From Globodera rostochiensis (lineage: Eukaryota > Nematoda > Chromadorea > Rhabditida > Heteroderidae): DNA of 64,000 bases. Location of the stretch: positions 2,056,800-2,120,799 of the forward strand of contig JAEVLN010000017.1 in assembly GCA_018350325.1 (NCBI GenBank), in the 5' to 3' direction. This document shows positions 54,641 through 64,000 of the stretch, one piece after another. Under the pieces are notes generated by a model. The model was not told the origin of the DNA, ran no database searches, and was given only the letters and a program-made list of their open reading frames with translations. Made by a program: the position numbers and the translations under genes. The stretch's first letter is position 1, and each line of letters opens with the position of its first letter.

Positions 54641-55004
54641 ATCGTTTTTAATCAATTTTCGCAAATAGTAAAGTAACAAAAGTTTTAGGAGGAAGCGTGT
54701 TTGTTTTTCTTTTTTAAATTCGTAGTCAAGAGTTAATTGTGGAATTTAAAATGATAAAAAGCAAAAGTGTCATAACCTCACGTCAACACATTGTTTTACC
54801 CCATGTCCAATTGCACCACTTTTTGTTGGTGTAAAACTATTTTGACAAAATTTAAAATACAAAAAAAAACAATATTTTGTGGGGCCATGTAAAGCTAATT
54901 GGACCAAGTTGCTACAACACCTCCTTCATGAAGATCCGGAAACCCCAAAATACACTGAAAATGGGGGTCATTTTAGAACAACTTCCTATTTTTCGGCTAT
55001 TGTA
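54641..55004. other. Spacer between repeat F copies
   Basis: Includes an open plus frame 54879-55085 (MGPCKANWTKLLQHLLHEDP...), which runs into the next repeat copy; not convincing. Confidence 0.35.
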
Positions 55005-55221
55005 AAAATGCGACGTTTTTTTGAGATAGGTAGTAGTAATATCCGGCTGCTCCTCGTTGAAATCGTCGTCACTCATTTTTATTAGTAGACGCTTAATTTT
55101 ACCTAACTTAAATGTTAATGGCGAAAAATAAAAACATAGGTAGGTTCTTAGATAATTTTAAAAGTTTACGGCTTAGGTGGGGTCTACAATTAGAGAGGGG
55201 GCTTCAAATAGAGAGGGGGGG
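55005..55221. repeat. Tandem-type repeat F with G runs, copy 2
   Basis: Ends in GGTGGGGTCTACAATTAGAG and GGCTTCAAATAGAGAGGGGG, the same family as 16268-16466. It is interrupted by the hAT-type element at 55230 and resumes as AGGAAAAATACGGTA at 56125. Confidence 0.75.
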
Positions 55222-55229
55222 CTACTAAT

Positions 55230-56116
55230 CAGGGCTGTGTCGAAATTTCGATTTTCGATTTTCGAATTTCGATTTTCGACGTTTTTTCCTTTCGATTTTC
55301 GATTTCGACAAAAATGGGCTGTTTTTCGAAAATAATTTCGAAAGTCGGAGGTCCCGGTTTTTAAATTTTTGGCAAGGATGGGCAGTGGTCTTGCCAACTT
55401 TTTGACAAAATTTCAATCTTTTTTACATGCGTCCAACAGGTAAATTTATAGCTCAGTGGTTTGTCTTTACGATTTTGTCTTTTAGGTTCGAACCCGCTAC
55501 AGTGCGATCACTTTTTTAACCTTTCTTGGCCTTCACATTCTATCCCCCATTAACGGAACATTTTTAATGATTTTCAATTATTTTTAAATTAAAATACTTA
55601 AAAAAAAGACCGCCGTTCATCCTCCACTCTTATGTAAAAACGTTTTCCCCGAAATTACGAAGAAAATGCTCAATTTTGCGAAAATTTTGGTGAAATTGCT
55701 TAAGAAAACCCCCAAATTTCTCCCAGCGGCGCCTATCGGCACCGACGGGCCGCCACTGAAAGCAGAAAGTCGACCAATTCATTGTGGTTTTTGGATCATT
55801 TTTCTTAACAAATTGAGTCAAAAATTCGAAATTTTCTCGGCGGCGCCTATCGGCACCGCCGACACCCCACCCTCATAAAAGCTTAAAATGGGCATATGAA
55901 GGCCTCTGAAACAAAAAATGATTCAAAAAATATTTATTAAATAAATTATTTTAAAAAAAAATTTTTTCTAATCACATAAAAAAATTTTCGATTTTGTTTC
56001 GATTTTCGATTTTCGAATTTCGATTTTCGACGTTTTTTTCCTTTCGATTTTCGATTTCGAACTTTTCAGTTTCGATTTTCAATTTCGACTTTTTTTTTAC
56101 TTTCGACACAGCCCTG
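55230..56116. mobile_element. hAT-type non-autonomous element, 887 bp, complete
   Basis: Inverted ends CAGGGCTGTGTCGAAA (left) and TTTCGACACAGCCCTG (right), flanked by the exact 8-bp direct repeat CTACTAAT (55222-55229 and 56117-56124). Subterminal arrays of TTCGATTTTCGA occur at both ends as direct repeats (55240-55312 and 55990-56065). The interior holds two copies of CGGCGCCTATCGGCACCG (55728, 55841) and a tRNA-like box A/box B pair (55449-55495). No transposase; frames at 55173-55416 and 55630-55878 are not genes. Inserted into the G-run repeat. Confidence 0.93.
55449..55495 (+). pseudogene. tRNA-like A/B boxes inside the hAT-type element
   Basis: Box A TAGCTCAGTGG (55449-55459) and box B GGTTCGAACCC (55485-55495) match the polymerase III internal promoter consensus. 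Spacing is about 8 nt shorter than in a tRNA, and acceptor, D and T stems do not pair, so it is not a tRNA gene. A captured tRNA or SINE fragment is likely. Confidence 0.5.
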
Positions 56117-56261
56117 CTACTAATAGGAAAAATACGGTAGATTATGTTTAGTTTAGTTTTTAACAAAGCTTATATTTAACTACTATTTATCCAGAAACTT
56201 TTTCCATTTAATAACTGGAATGCTTTTAAACTCGCTAGAAGCATTTATTAAGAAATTTATA

Positions 56262-56480
56262 TTAAATTTTAGAATTTATGGTTAAAATTCTGTTTTTATA
56301 ATGCAATTTTTTTTTAATTTTATAGTTCAAAAATTTTATTAAAATGTTTGCAAACTGTCGAAAGAGAGAAATAAATATAGGACTTCGGCACGTTCGTTCT
56401 GAGTTGTTTTGGTCATCTAATGGCTTGAGTCCGAATTTGAATGCCGGATTTCGGAACCTATAGATGGCCATCACCATCAC
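56262..56480 (-). repeat. GLKPLDDQNNSERTC repeat, copy 1
   Basis: Minus frame with NPAFKFGLKPLDDQNNSERT C, then a CTCTCTTTCGACAG acceptor-like site. The copy at 59374-59597 shares the 21-codon core with only two base differences, both synonymous (Leu CTC/CTT, TTA/TTG). The repeat extends about 190 bp beyond the frame. Function unknown. Confidence 0.5.
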
Positions 56481-57939
56481 ATAGGATCATATGAAAGGTT
56501 GAATAATCATATAAAAATTGCATTAAGTTTACGATTATTATTTATGTAAATGATATATAAAAAATGCATTAAAGTTTTAGGATTATTTTTTATGTAAATA
56601 CAATTAATATTAATCTAGTTGTCTATCAATTAAGTTTAAAAAGGTATAAAAATAACTTGCGATTGCTTTAAGACAATAAATTATAGCATTCAAAACTCCG
56701 ATATAAAAATACTTTGATAAATATATTTTTGAAACGATAATAAATTATTACTATTTGAATTATTTTTTGATATTGCAATATATTTATTTTTTAAATCTTT
56801 TGATTAATCATGAAACAGAAGATATTCCTTGTGATTCGGTATTGGAAATATATTTGTGTAATTTTAACATTTAATATTTGAAATTTTGTTGGTTTTCACT
56901 CCTTTATAATTGCATAAATAATTTTATATTCAAAGTTTCTACTAAATTATCAATTCAAAACATCATATTGATATGTAGAAAACAGGCTTTAATACACAAC
57001 TATTTAAATTTATGGTTTCTTTTTTTATCACTTTTAATTAATTCTGTTTATTTATTTAAAACGAATTACCCCGGGGGTTACACCCTTTTTCGTATTGTCT
57101 ATCAGCATCGTTTGAATCATTCCGCTAGGCATTGTTGACTTCATGATTGCTTAAAATTTATACCTTTAATATACAGGGAATTATTTTAGGTAAACTTTTG
57201 CTTGGTTTGATTTTGCAATTTTATTTCTTAATTTCAACTATTAGGTACTTGAAAAGTGATAATTTGTTCATGAATGATTTGTTATGTGTTTTTGCTAATA
57301 AATTAACGTTTTGCTTTTGCTTTTATTTTTATTTATGTTCTTGTTTCAATCGCCAACATAGGCTTAGTTTATTATTTAATTTATAATACGAGTGAAATTA
57401 TTTAATCACAATTATTGTTATCACGTTTCTAAGCTCAAGATTTATTTCAATGTTTATAAATTTAGTTTTTTGCTATTGGCTTTGCTATCTTTAAAAATGA
57501 CTTTAATAGCACAAATCGCTTGTATGCTGTTATCATCCTTAAAAAAATTTTAAATTAAGCCTTTATATATTTAAACAGTTCAAAAAATTAAAGTTCAAAA
57601 CATTGCATTAAATTTAAAAATCAGTGTAGAAATTCTCGAGACCTGCACTTCTGACACCTTCCGTTTTTATGAAATCTTTGTTTTTAATAATAATAGGTAA
57701 TTTGTTTTCAATCTTTATTTTTGCAGAACATCTACATTTAATATGTATATTTTATATTAATAATTTTAATATTAGTCATGATTCGAATAGCAATATTATT
57801 TTATTTTGAAATTTGCTAAAAATTTATATTTTATTTTTCTGATGAATGATAAATAGATATTTCTTACATTGGAGTAAACGATGTTGTTTTTTTCGAATTT
57901 TTCTGTTTAAAGATTTTTGCATAAGCTTTTGAATTTTAA
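56481..57939. other. AT-rich stretch without recognisable gene
   Basis: Frames at 56878-57138 and 57147-57386 are F/L/Y/I-rich and look like base-composition artefacts. A CTCGAGACCTGCACTTC spot at 57637 is a weak relative of the ILADQ island flank. Confidence 0.4.
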
Positions 57940-58325
57940 AATATTTTTTTTGGCTAAATAAATGATTTCTGCAGTTTTAATCTTAAATGTAAATAATGAT
58001 TTTTAGTTACATTTTCAAAGTGTATTATCTGGTATGTTATCTGCTCGCCCTTATCGCTGTTAATTATTAGTGCCGTTTAAATAAATTTCAGGAAATCTGG
58101 TAAATATTTCAACGATTTTTAAAGCTCAAGATAAATATCGTTGATTTTGGCTAAAATATACTTTATTTCAAAAAAAAAATGTGATATTTTTGAAGTAAAA
58201 ATAATTAAAAATTTGGTAGTTTAAATGTAAATATGATTTTTTAGTTTTTGCATAAATTTTCTAAGTTGGTTTGTCTGGCATGTTATCTGTTCGCCTATCG
58301 AAGTTAATTTGTGATTAAGGTACCC
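57940..58325. repeat. Two diverged copies of a roughly 200-bp unit
   Basis: 57955-58085 and 58150-58320 share TTAAATGTAAATAATGATTT, TTTAGTT, CTGGYATGTTATCTG and TCGCC-TATCG-GTTAATT. Confidence 0.55.
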
Positions 58326-59373
58326 GCCCGATACCAGCCCGCACTTTATCCAATAATTTTGTCATCAATATTATAATTTTGTTTAGGTTTATAAATTCGT
58401 TAATAAAAAAGGTGTGTAAATTTCATAATTATTCCGTCTGAATCCTCTCATAAGATTATACAATAAATAAATAATTTATCTGTTTATTGTTAAATTTTGA
58501 TTATTTAAAAAGATATTTCACGTAAATGTTTATTTAAATCGAACAAATATGTTAATTTGAACATTCAATAAAAATGTTGAAATTATTTATTTTTAAATGC
58601 TTTGAACATTTGTACATAATCAGTATTTTGATGAGTATTCTTTTGAATATATTTGCTTGTTTTATAATCAATTAAGGTTTTGCCTAACAAACCCAGAAGA
58701 ATTGAAATAAAGTTTTTCTTTGTAAGTTGAAGAAATAAAAAACTGCCAACAAGATTTGCTTTTCTGTCATGCCGGTGCTGACTGTTGAAGTAAAGCGTGC
58801 ATCTAACGTAAAATAATTCTGATCGATTTACACCTTTCTAACAGGGGCTTTTATTAATCTTTATATAATTTAATCGTCTCTCGCGCAGTTGCTTTATTAG
58901 CCATCTCTTGTAACTGACGGCCGAACGTGTGCGGGTGTGCAGATTTCAAAAATTGCTTATCAGGTATTTAGAGTTTATATTATAAATATAACAAATAAAA
59001 ATTTTTATTTTAACAAATTGTTAAACGCGTTCTGAATATTTTATGACAACAAATTGTAAAAAATAGTTGTAAATTAACGCCTTATTATTGTTATTTTTGG
59101 TTGCAGGACAAATGCATAATTTGAAGGAAAATGCTTTTAATTTTTTAAAATTATAGTTTTAAATGGGTTGTACTTAATTTGTACGATTAATCTATTTCAC
59201 TATTTATGAGCATCCATGGTTTGCATGAAAGATCTTGCTACGCCAGCGTTTTCATGTTCCATGGTTAACTAACTCTCTTCCTCCTTAATCACTTTCTTGA
59301 ACCACAATATTTATAAACTGTTTTGGTATATTCCTTATATTTTTTCAATTATCCATCTTTTGTATATTTACAT
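58326..59373. other. AT-rich stretch without recognisable gene
   Basis: GC-richer spots (58330-58350, 58905-58945, 59220-59280) hold no convincing frame. Confidence 0.4.
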
Positions 59374-59597
59374 TTAACTCATCTCATTGTTTTTACCAAT
59401 AAAAATAAATACTGTTTTTAGAATGCAATTTTTTAAATTTTTACAGTTCAACAATTTTAGAAAATGGTTGCAAACTGTTGAAAGAGAGAAATAAATAATT
59501 ATAAGACTTTGGCACGTTCGTTCTGAGTTGTTTTGGTCATCCAATGGCTTAAGTCCGAATTTGAATGCCGGATTTTGGACCCTGAAGATGGCCATTA
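59374..59597 (-). repeat. GLKPLDDQNNSERTC repeat, copy 2
   Basis: Minus frame MAIFRVQNPAFKFGLKPLDD and onward; see 56262-56480. A CTCTCTTTCAACAG acceptor-like site and a GAACTGTAAA donor-like site bracket a possible 30-nt exon. Confidence 0.5.
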
Positions 59598-59607
59598 ATC
59601 AGGAATA

Positions 59608-59829
59608 ATGATTTTAGTCACATCCGCTTCTCCATCAAAGCAATACTTAAAGATGATTGCCTATCTTTGTAAAAAATTCAACCCTAAGAAATGGATTTTG
59701 CCCATCCCCGGTCGGAATCTCCGTTCCCTGGTATGTTCGTCTCAAACAAACCAGTTTAAAAAAGAGCAAAATTTGGGTTTTGGCTCATACTCAGCTCCTT
59801 TCGAATGAAAGGGGACAAAAAGATATCCA
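59608..59829 (+). other. GC-richer block with two overlapping frames
   Basis: Plus frames MILVTSASPSKQYLKMIAYL... (59608-59808) and MPIFVKNSTLRNGFCPSPVG... (59657-59959) both cover it. It adjoins the family-E element end, and both may be element-derived. No family recognised. Confidence 0.25.
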
Positions 59830-59960
59830 AAAAAGCAAACAATTTATAAATCACAAAGGTAGAGATATTCAAGTCATGAATTTTGTTGATTTTTATAAAA
59901 TAAATTTTTTTCAAAAAAACAGAGGGGGACATAATTTAGTTGCCACCCTAAATAATTAAT
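59830..59960. mobile_element. Family E inverted-repeat element, partial copy
   Basis: Reverse complement shares TTATTTAGGG, TGTCCCCCTCTGTTTTTT, AAATTTATTTT and AAAAATC in order with 53300-53370. The other end was not found. Confidence 0.5.
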
Positions 59961-61190
59961 TGTTTTAACAAATAAATTGAAAATACATATTACCATTATT
60001 TATTTATTACCTTTGTAGTTTCGATATTAATTAATGTTCCAATTTAATCCAGTTCTTACGTTTTTTTCTTCCGGGCTTAGGACAATTATTTTTGTATAAA
60101 TTAATTAATGTAATGTAACAAAAATCATTTCTCGTAGCTTTATTTTAGTTTGATAGAATGTTTTTATACTAAATTAATGGATAAATTCAATGATTGAAAA
60201 ACCCTTTATTTGATCTCGGTGCGCGGAATGGTTGATTTCCCATCCTGTGTTGGCAAAACATTTCTCAATTTAAAAACCAATTAACATGATTTGTATTTAT
60301 TTAGTAAATATGATATTATAATTTTTTTAATTGATTGCGTGCATTTATTTAAAGAGCTAAATATATCATGTGCGTGCTCTAGCTTTAATCAATGAGTCCT
60401 TCAACGCATACTCTCATTTTTTCAATAGCAGATACCTGCTACCTTGTTTTCAAAATCGTGCGATCCAACATTTCTAAATTTACGAGTTTAGTTGGGCGTG
60501 GATTTATTAGCAAAAATTTATATTGTCTATTTTTTCTTTATCGTGATTGATAATATTTTAATTATTTCAAAAATATTTTAATTTGAATTATACTTCATTG
60601 TTTAATAATTTTTTCATAAGAGAAAAAGATTGAAATGGTTTCTCTGTTTTAATTTATTGAGAGTAGGACTAACAGTTAAGGAAATATTGCATAAAATTAA
60701 TATATATAATTATTTAAGAAAAAAATAAAGTTGAGTAAAATAATTAATTGGGTATATTAAAAGTTACTTTTTTATATCAACGATAGCGCTCAGGCATAAC
60801 TAGAACATCTAGGCATTATTTCATAATTAGCACTTTTTAGCTTTAATTAGTGGTCCGCGTTAAAGTATTCTTTTTGCTGCATAGTACGAGTCTCTTGATC
60901 TTGCTGCAATCATTTGTTCTTTGTCGCTGTCGAAATGTCGAAAACAAATATTTAAAATTTTTTTAATAAGAAGTTAAAATTATATTCAATTTTGCTTTTA
61001 TATTTTTTTCTTTTCAATTTATGTTTTTATTTTACAATTATAACTTTTTCCTCAATTGTTCATTTAGCCGTTTCTCGTTTTAGCGTTATTTTAATATACC
61101 AATGTTTTTCGGGTAAATTTATGATGTTTTTAATTCTAAAACACATATTTACATTTTCAGTGCAAATGTCGAATGGTGTTTAGTTGGTGC
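59961..61190. other. AT-rich stretch without recognisable gene
   Basis: Nothing supported; the 63-codon frame at 60992-61183 is F/L/I-rich. Confidence 0.4.
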
Positions 61191-61770
61191 GAAAATTTTT
61201 TGAAATTTTCGAGCTAGGCCCCCTCGAAAGTTTTTCGGTTTTTTGTGCCTAACTTTTTTAGAGGTGGATTTAAAAATAAAAACACTTTCAACACCCAACT
61301 TTTCGAGAGCTATCGATTGGTGTTTATTTTGCCTGAAAATTACGAAAAGTGCTTTTTGCCAGCCAAGTGCACCGGTGGCGGAATGGATAGTGGTGTTGGT
61401 GTGGGGGGGGTGTCGGGTGGGGGTTCGAATCCGCTTGCTTAAATCATTTTTTCTAAATTTCTATGCATATGTATGATGCTGGAAACAATTTCTAAAATTT
61501 TTACAAATTATTCCCGAGTTTTTAAAAATATTTTAGGGGGTATTTTGAAATTTTTTTGAATTTTCATTTTTTTGGTCACCAAATTTGGGGAAATGTTATT
61601 GAAAATTCATAACTTTTTTCAAAGTTGAGCTATCATAATATGTTTAATATGATAAAATGCAGAAAAATCGGCGCTATTTTATTAGTATTTTAGTTATACG
61701 AAATAGCGCTAGCGCTTTACCAGCACATAAAATAGCGTTGTACATCACTCCACTAGTTACTTTTACATCA
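61191..61770 (+). repeat. Possible tRNA-derived SINE or element with A/B boxes
   Basis: A GC-richer block. Box A TGGCGGAATGG (61376-61386, Leu/Ser-tRNA-like) and box B GGTTCGAATCC (61422-61432) are 46 nt apart as in tRNAs, but stems do not pair and the interval is a GTGGTGTTGGTGTGGGGGGG-type low-complexity stretch. The leader contains CGAAAATTTTTTGAAATTTTCG (61190-61211), a near-palindrome. A relic SINE head is the most economical reading. Confidence 0.45.
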
Positions 61771-62373
61771 TTAAACTGAGAAAATTTCTTATTAGGTTTT
61801 TTTATGTTAAAAACTGATATAAATTTTATTTTTTCGCTTTATATTTATTCGATATGATTTAATAATTGCATTTTTGAATGGCTTGATCTTGATTTTTTTT
61901 TTAATTTAATCACGAGAAACCTTCGCGCGGATTTTTTACATAATTGGTTAGTAAGATAGTTTTAATTATTTAATAAATTTACATTATAATTGAGGCAACA
62001 TCAATAATATATTTATAGTTATTTTAATGCAATGGGGTTTTTAATTATTTTTTAATTAGTATGAGTTATATATTTGGATTAGTGAGGATTTGGAAAAAAC
62101 ATTTATAAATTTTTAATTTGTTTATTAATACTAATTGATTAAATAACTATAAATATTTCCGTTCTGCATTCTGTTCATTTAGTGAGTTCCCATCAATTGA
62201 TTGCTTTGTTCTTTTGCTTAATGCATCAAATAATTTAATTTTTTATGCCCACGATGTCGCGCAAATTGCTTCATTGTTGCCATCATTTGCTTAAAATTTT
62301 ATTCAATTACAAGTCCACAATTAGGATTATATTAATTAATTAAAATACAATAATTTTTTCTACCAAATATTTC
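61771..62373. other. AT-rich stretch without recognisable gene
   Basis: Nothing supported. Confidence 0.4.
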
Positions 62374-62540
62374 TTATAGTTGCTGACAGAGTTCATTCAG
62401 CACAATCTTGTATTTCATCTGGTCTATCAGTTTGTGGATTTTTTCCTAATCGATGTTTGCTGCAACGCGCCTTGAAGACCGTGCACGTTGTTGATGAGCA
62501 GGCAAAGCCCGCGTTGATATGTGAAGTTGGCTTTGCAACA
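62374..62540 (-). pseudogene. Caspase-like fragment (start of p20 domain), frameshifted
   Basis: Minus strand: CKANFTYQRGLCLLINNVHG LQGAL in one frame, then after a +1 shift EKIHKLIDQMKYKIVLNELC QQL to TAA. RGLCLLINN-H is the first strand of the caspase fold (CED-3 RGMCLIINNEHF), and L-KLIDQMKYKIVLNEL fits the next helix and strand (L--LF--LGF-V----L) at roughly the right distance. A TAG lies between them in the second frame. No SHG or QACxG follows. This is the best of the caspase-like pieces, but still short. Confidence 0.45.
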
Positions 62541-63604
62541 TTTACAGTGCATTCTTTTTTTAATCAGTATGAGTTATAATTATTAATATATTATTTTATT
62601 TTTGCAAAATTTTAAGAAGTTTTTTATTATCAAAGCAGTTCACAATGAAGTATTGTTAGTTTAGTTTTAATATGCTTTCCATTTTTAGCTCAGAATTAGA
62701 TTAAAGTTTATGAGATCAACAAAAAATTGCCATTAAAACTGCAATCTTTTTGACTATGAAATATAATTGAAATGCCGCTTTTGTTTAGGTTGAAAAAGCG
62801 CTGAATAGCTTTTTTGCATTTTTCATATTATTATAAAAGGTTTTTGCATATTTATTAATAATTCATATTTTAAAAATAATCTGTTTGTATATAATAATTT
62901 TTAAATACAAATATTTATTTTATTAATTACAATTCTATCTTTTATGTTAAAGTTTTATCTTCATCGTCAAACTCGTCGCTACGTTTGAACTTTTAAGTAT
63001 AATATGCCACATAATAATTTCATGCGGCATCTGTTGTGTGTCAAGAAATCATTAACAATAGCCTATTTCGTTGCACAAAGCCATGGTGTTTTTTATGAAT
63101 TTTTTTTTGATATTTTTAAACCTTTTAAAACAATGTGGAAAAAATGATGTTAAAATGTATTGCTACATTTTAAATCTAATTTGAATTTTAGTTATAACTA
63201 AAAAAAAGAAAATTTTATTTAATTAAAGAATTTTTATTTACTTTACTATATACCAGCGCTAAATGTGTGTTTTTTATTTGAATTAAAACACTTTTTCTTT
63301 CATTATGGTTATCAGATTTATTGGCATTATTCGTTAATTATTTTTATTTATTTTTAAATTGGTTTATATTTTACTGAGAGTTTATATTGTATAAAGCTTT
63401 TACGCACTTGATCAACATTGTTTGATACCTAGTTTTTTATTTCAAATATTTTTAAATTAATTTTTAAACACGATTATATAGTTTTGCATAATATTCGTTA
63501 ATAATTTATTTTTATAACTTTGTTTGTCTTTTAAAGCTTACATGATACTGTAATATGATCTCAAATAATGGCAGTATTTACACAATGTGCAGTTTAGCAC
63601 TTAC
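62541..63604. other. AT-rich stretch without recognisable gene
   Basis: Nothing supported. Confidence 0.4.
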
Positions 63605-63655
63605 GTTGAGCATGGAAGTAAAGACGGCTCCAAAAAGTTCTGCTCGATGCTCAAC
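63605..63655. other. Hairpin adjoining the transposon
   Basis: GTTGAGCAT (63605-63613) and ATGCTCAAC (63647-63655) form a perfect 9-bp stem around a 33-nt, GC-richer loop, eight bases outside the element end. Could be part of the insertion target or of another element. Confidence 0.45.
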
Positions 63656-63663
63656 ACCGGATT

Positions 63664-64000
63664 CTGGGCTGTGTCGAAAGTAAAAAAAAAGTCGAAATCG
63701 AAAATCGAAAATCGAAACTGAAAAGTTCGAAATCGAAAATCGAAAGGAAAAAAACGTCGAAAATCGAAATTCGAAAATCGAAACAAAATCGAAAATTTTT
63801 TTATGTGATTAGAAAAATTTTTTTTAAAAATAATTTATTTAATAAATATTTTTTGAAATATTCACTTGTTCATTTTTAAAATTTTGAAGGGTTCATTTTT
63901 TGTTTCAGAGGCCTTCATATGCCCATTTTAAGCTTTTATGAGGGTGGGGTGTCGGCGGTGCCGGATAGGCGCCGCCGAGAAAATTTTGATTTTTGACTCA
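63664..64000. mobile_element. hAT-type element, second family member, cut by window end
   Basis: Starts CTGGGCTGTGTCGAAAG and continues with the GTCGAAATCGAAAATCG subterminal array, then ATTTTTTTATGTGATTAG and the GGCGCCGCCGAGAAAATTTT segment. This is the reverse-complement order of 56116 back to about 55822. The second base of the end differs (CTGGG for CAGGG). The expected 8-bp duplication cannot be tested because the other end is outside the window; the left flank is ACCGGATT. Confidence 0.88.

Noticed and set aside
55441..55510. Functional tRNA gene at the A/B boxes
   Set aside because: Box spacing too short; acceptor, D and T stems do not pair.
55173..55878. Frames inside the hAT-type element (including 55225-55416, 55630-55821, 55666-55878)
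   Set aside because: Made of TTCGATTTTCGA arrays or GC palindromes; no transposase motif (no DDE/RNase H, no hATC dimerisation motif).
8606..64000. Retroelement genes (reverse transcriptase, gag, integrase) or long terminal repeats
   Set aside because: I looked for YXDD-type and zinc-knuckle patterns and long direct terminal repeats and found none that stand up.
1..64000. Bacterial, plasmid or phage origin
   Set aside because: No compact coding, ribosome-binding sites or operons; introns, TATA promoters and eukaryotic transposons are present.

Overview
This window looks like nuclear DNA of a metazoan, most likely a nematode (inference). Reasons: very AT-rich DNA, GT-AG introns of only about 40-70 bp, a recognisable 14-3-3 exon, an exon-by-exon poly(A) polymerase relative, and two TTAGGC/GCCTAA (nematode telomere-type) motifs in a short duplication at 8.5 kb. 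Nothing is prokaryotic: no operons, Shine-Dalgarno sites or long ORFs. Long open frames between 2.8 and 5.6 kb are artefacts of a stop-poor satellite.

Region 1 (1-8.6 kb) is the gene-bearing part. A poly(A)-polymerase-like gene runs leftward (about 2605 to 996) with seven or eight exons, an in-frame stop, a one-base frameshift and a further phase break. A lysine-rich gene runs rightward (6612-6878), also interrupted. Both start from the same TATA promoter, 5' leader and leader intron, present as two inverted arms (2403-2661 and 6408-6612). Between these divergent promoters lie about 2.8 kb of a 15-16 bp TTTGGCATTT satellite, a 250-bp polypyrimidine tract, a tRNA-like relic and a GC/CpG-dense patch. 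Further right, a leftward 14-3-3-like gene fragment is preceded by a tandem array in which a 42-nt mini-exon plus a 52-nt intron is repeated as a 94-bp unit. Two short tandem repeats close this region.

Region 2 (8.6-64 kb) is extremely AT-rich and has no intact gene I can recognise. It is a mosaic of diverged, reshuffled blocks of 100-900 bp (for example 14.2/17.4 kb, 19.4/30.3/31.1 kb, 25.0/40.8 kb, 28.9/34.4/53.1 kb, 45.6/51.9 kb). Scattered in it are islands of 25-60 codons with higher GC and open frames, several occurring as diverged paralogous copies. A few recall known families: caspase-like pieces at 25.4, 32.7, 41.0 and 62.4 kb, and a zincin HEXXH piece at 19.4 kb. They are either decayed multi-exon genes or, less likely, real small exons with huge introns.

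Mobile DNA: two members of one hAT-type family (TIR CAGGGCTGTGTCGAAA), one complete at 55230-56116 with a perfect 8-bp target duplication and one cut by the window end at 63664; a second hAT-type element at 41431-42025, also with a perfect 8-bp duplication and a paralogous empty site 0.8 kb away; a foldback element at 43741-44167; and several weaker inverted-repeat elements (12.9, 22.4, 50.8, 53.3, 59.9 kb). tRNA-like box A/box B pairs occur at 5.9, 55.45 and 61.4 kb. G-run repeats occur at 16.3, 54.6 and 55.2 kb.
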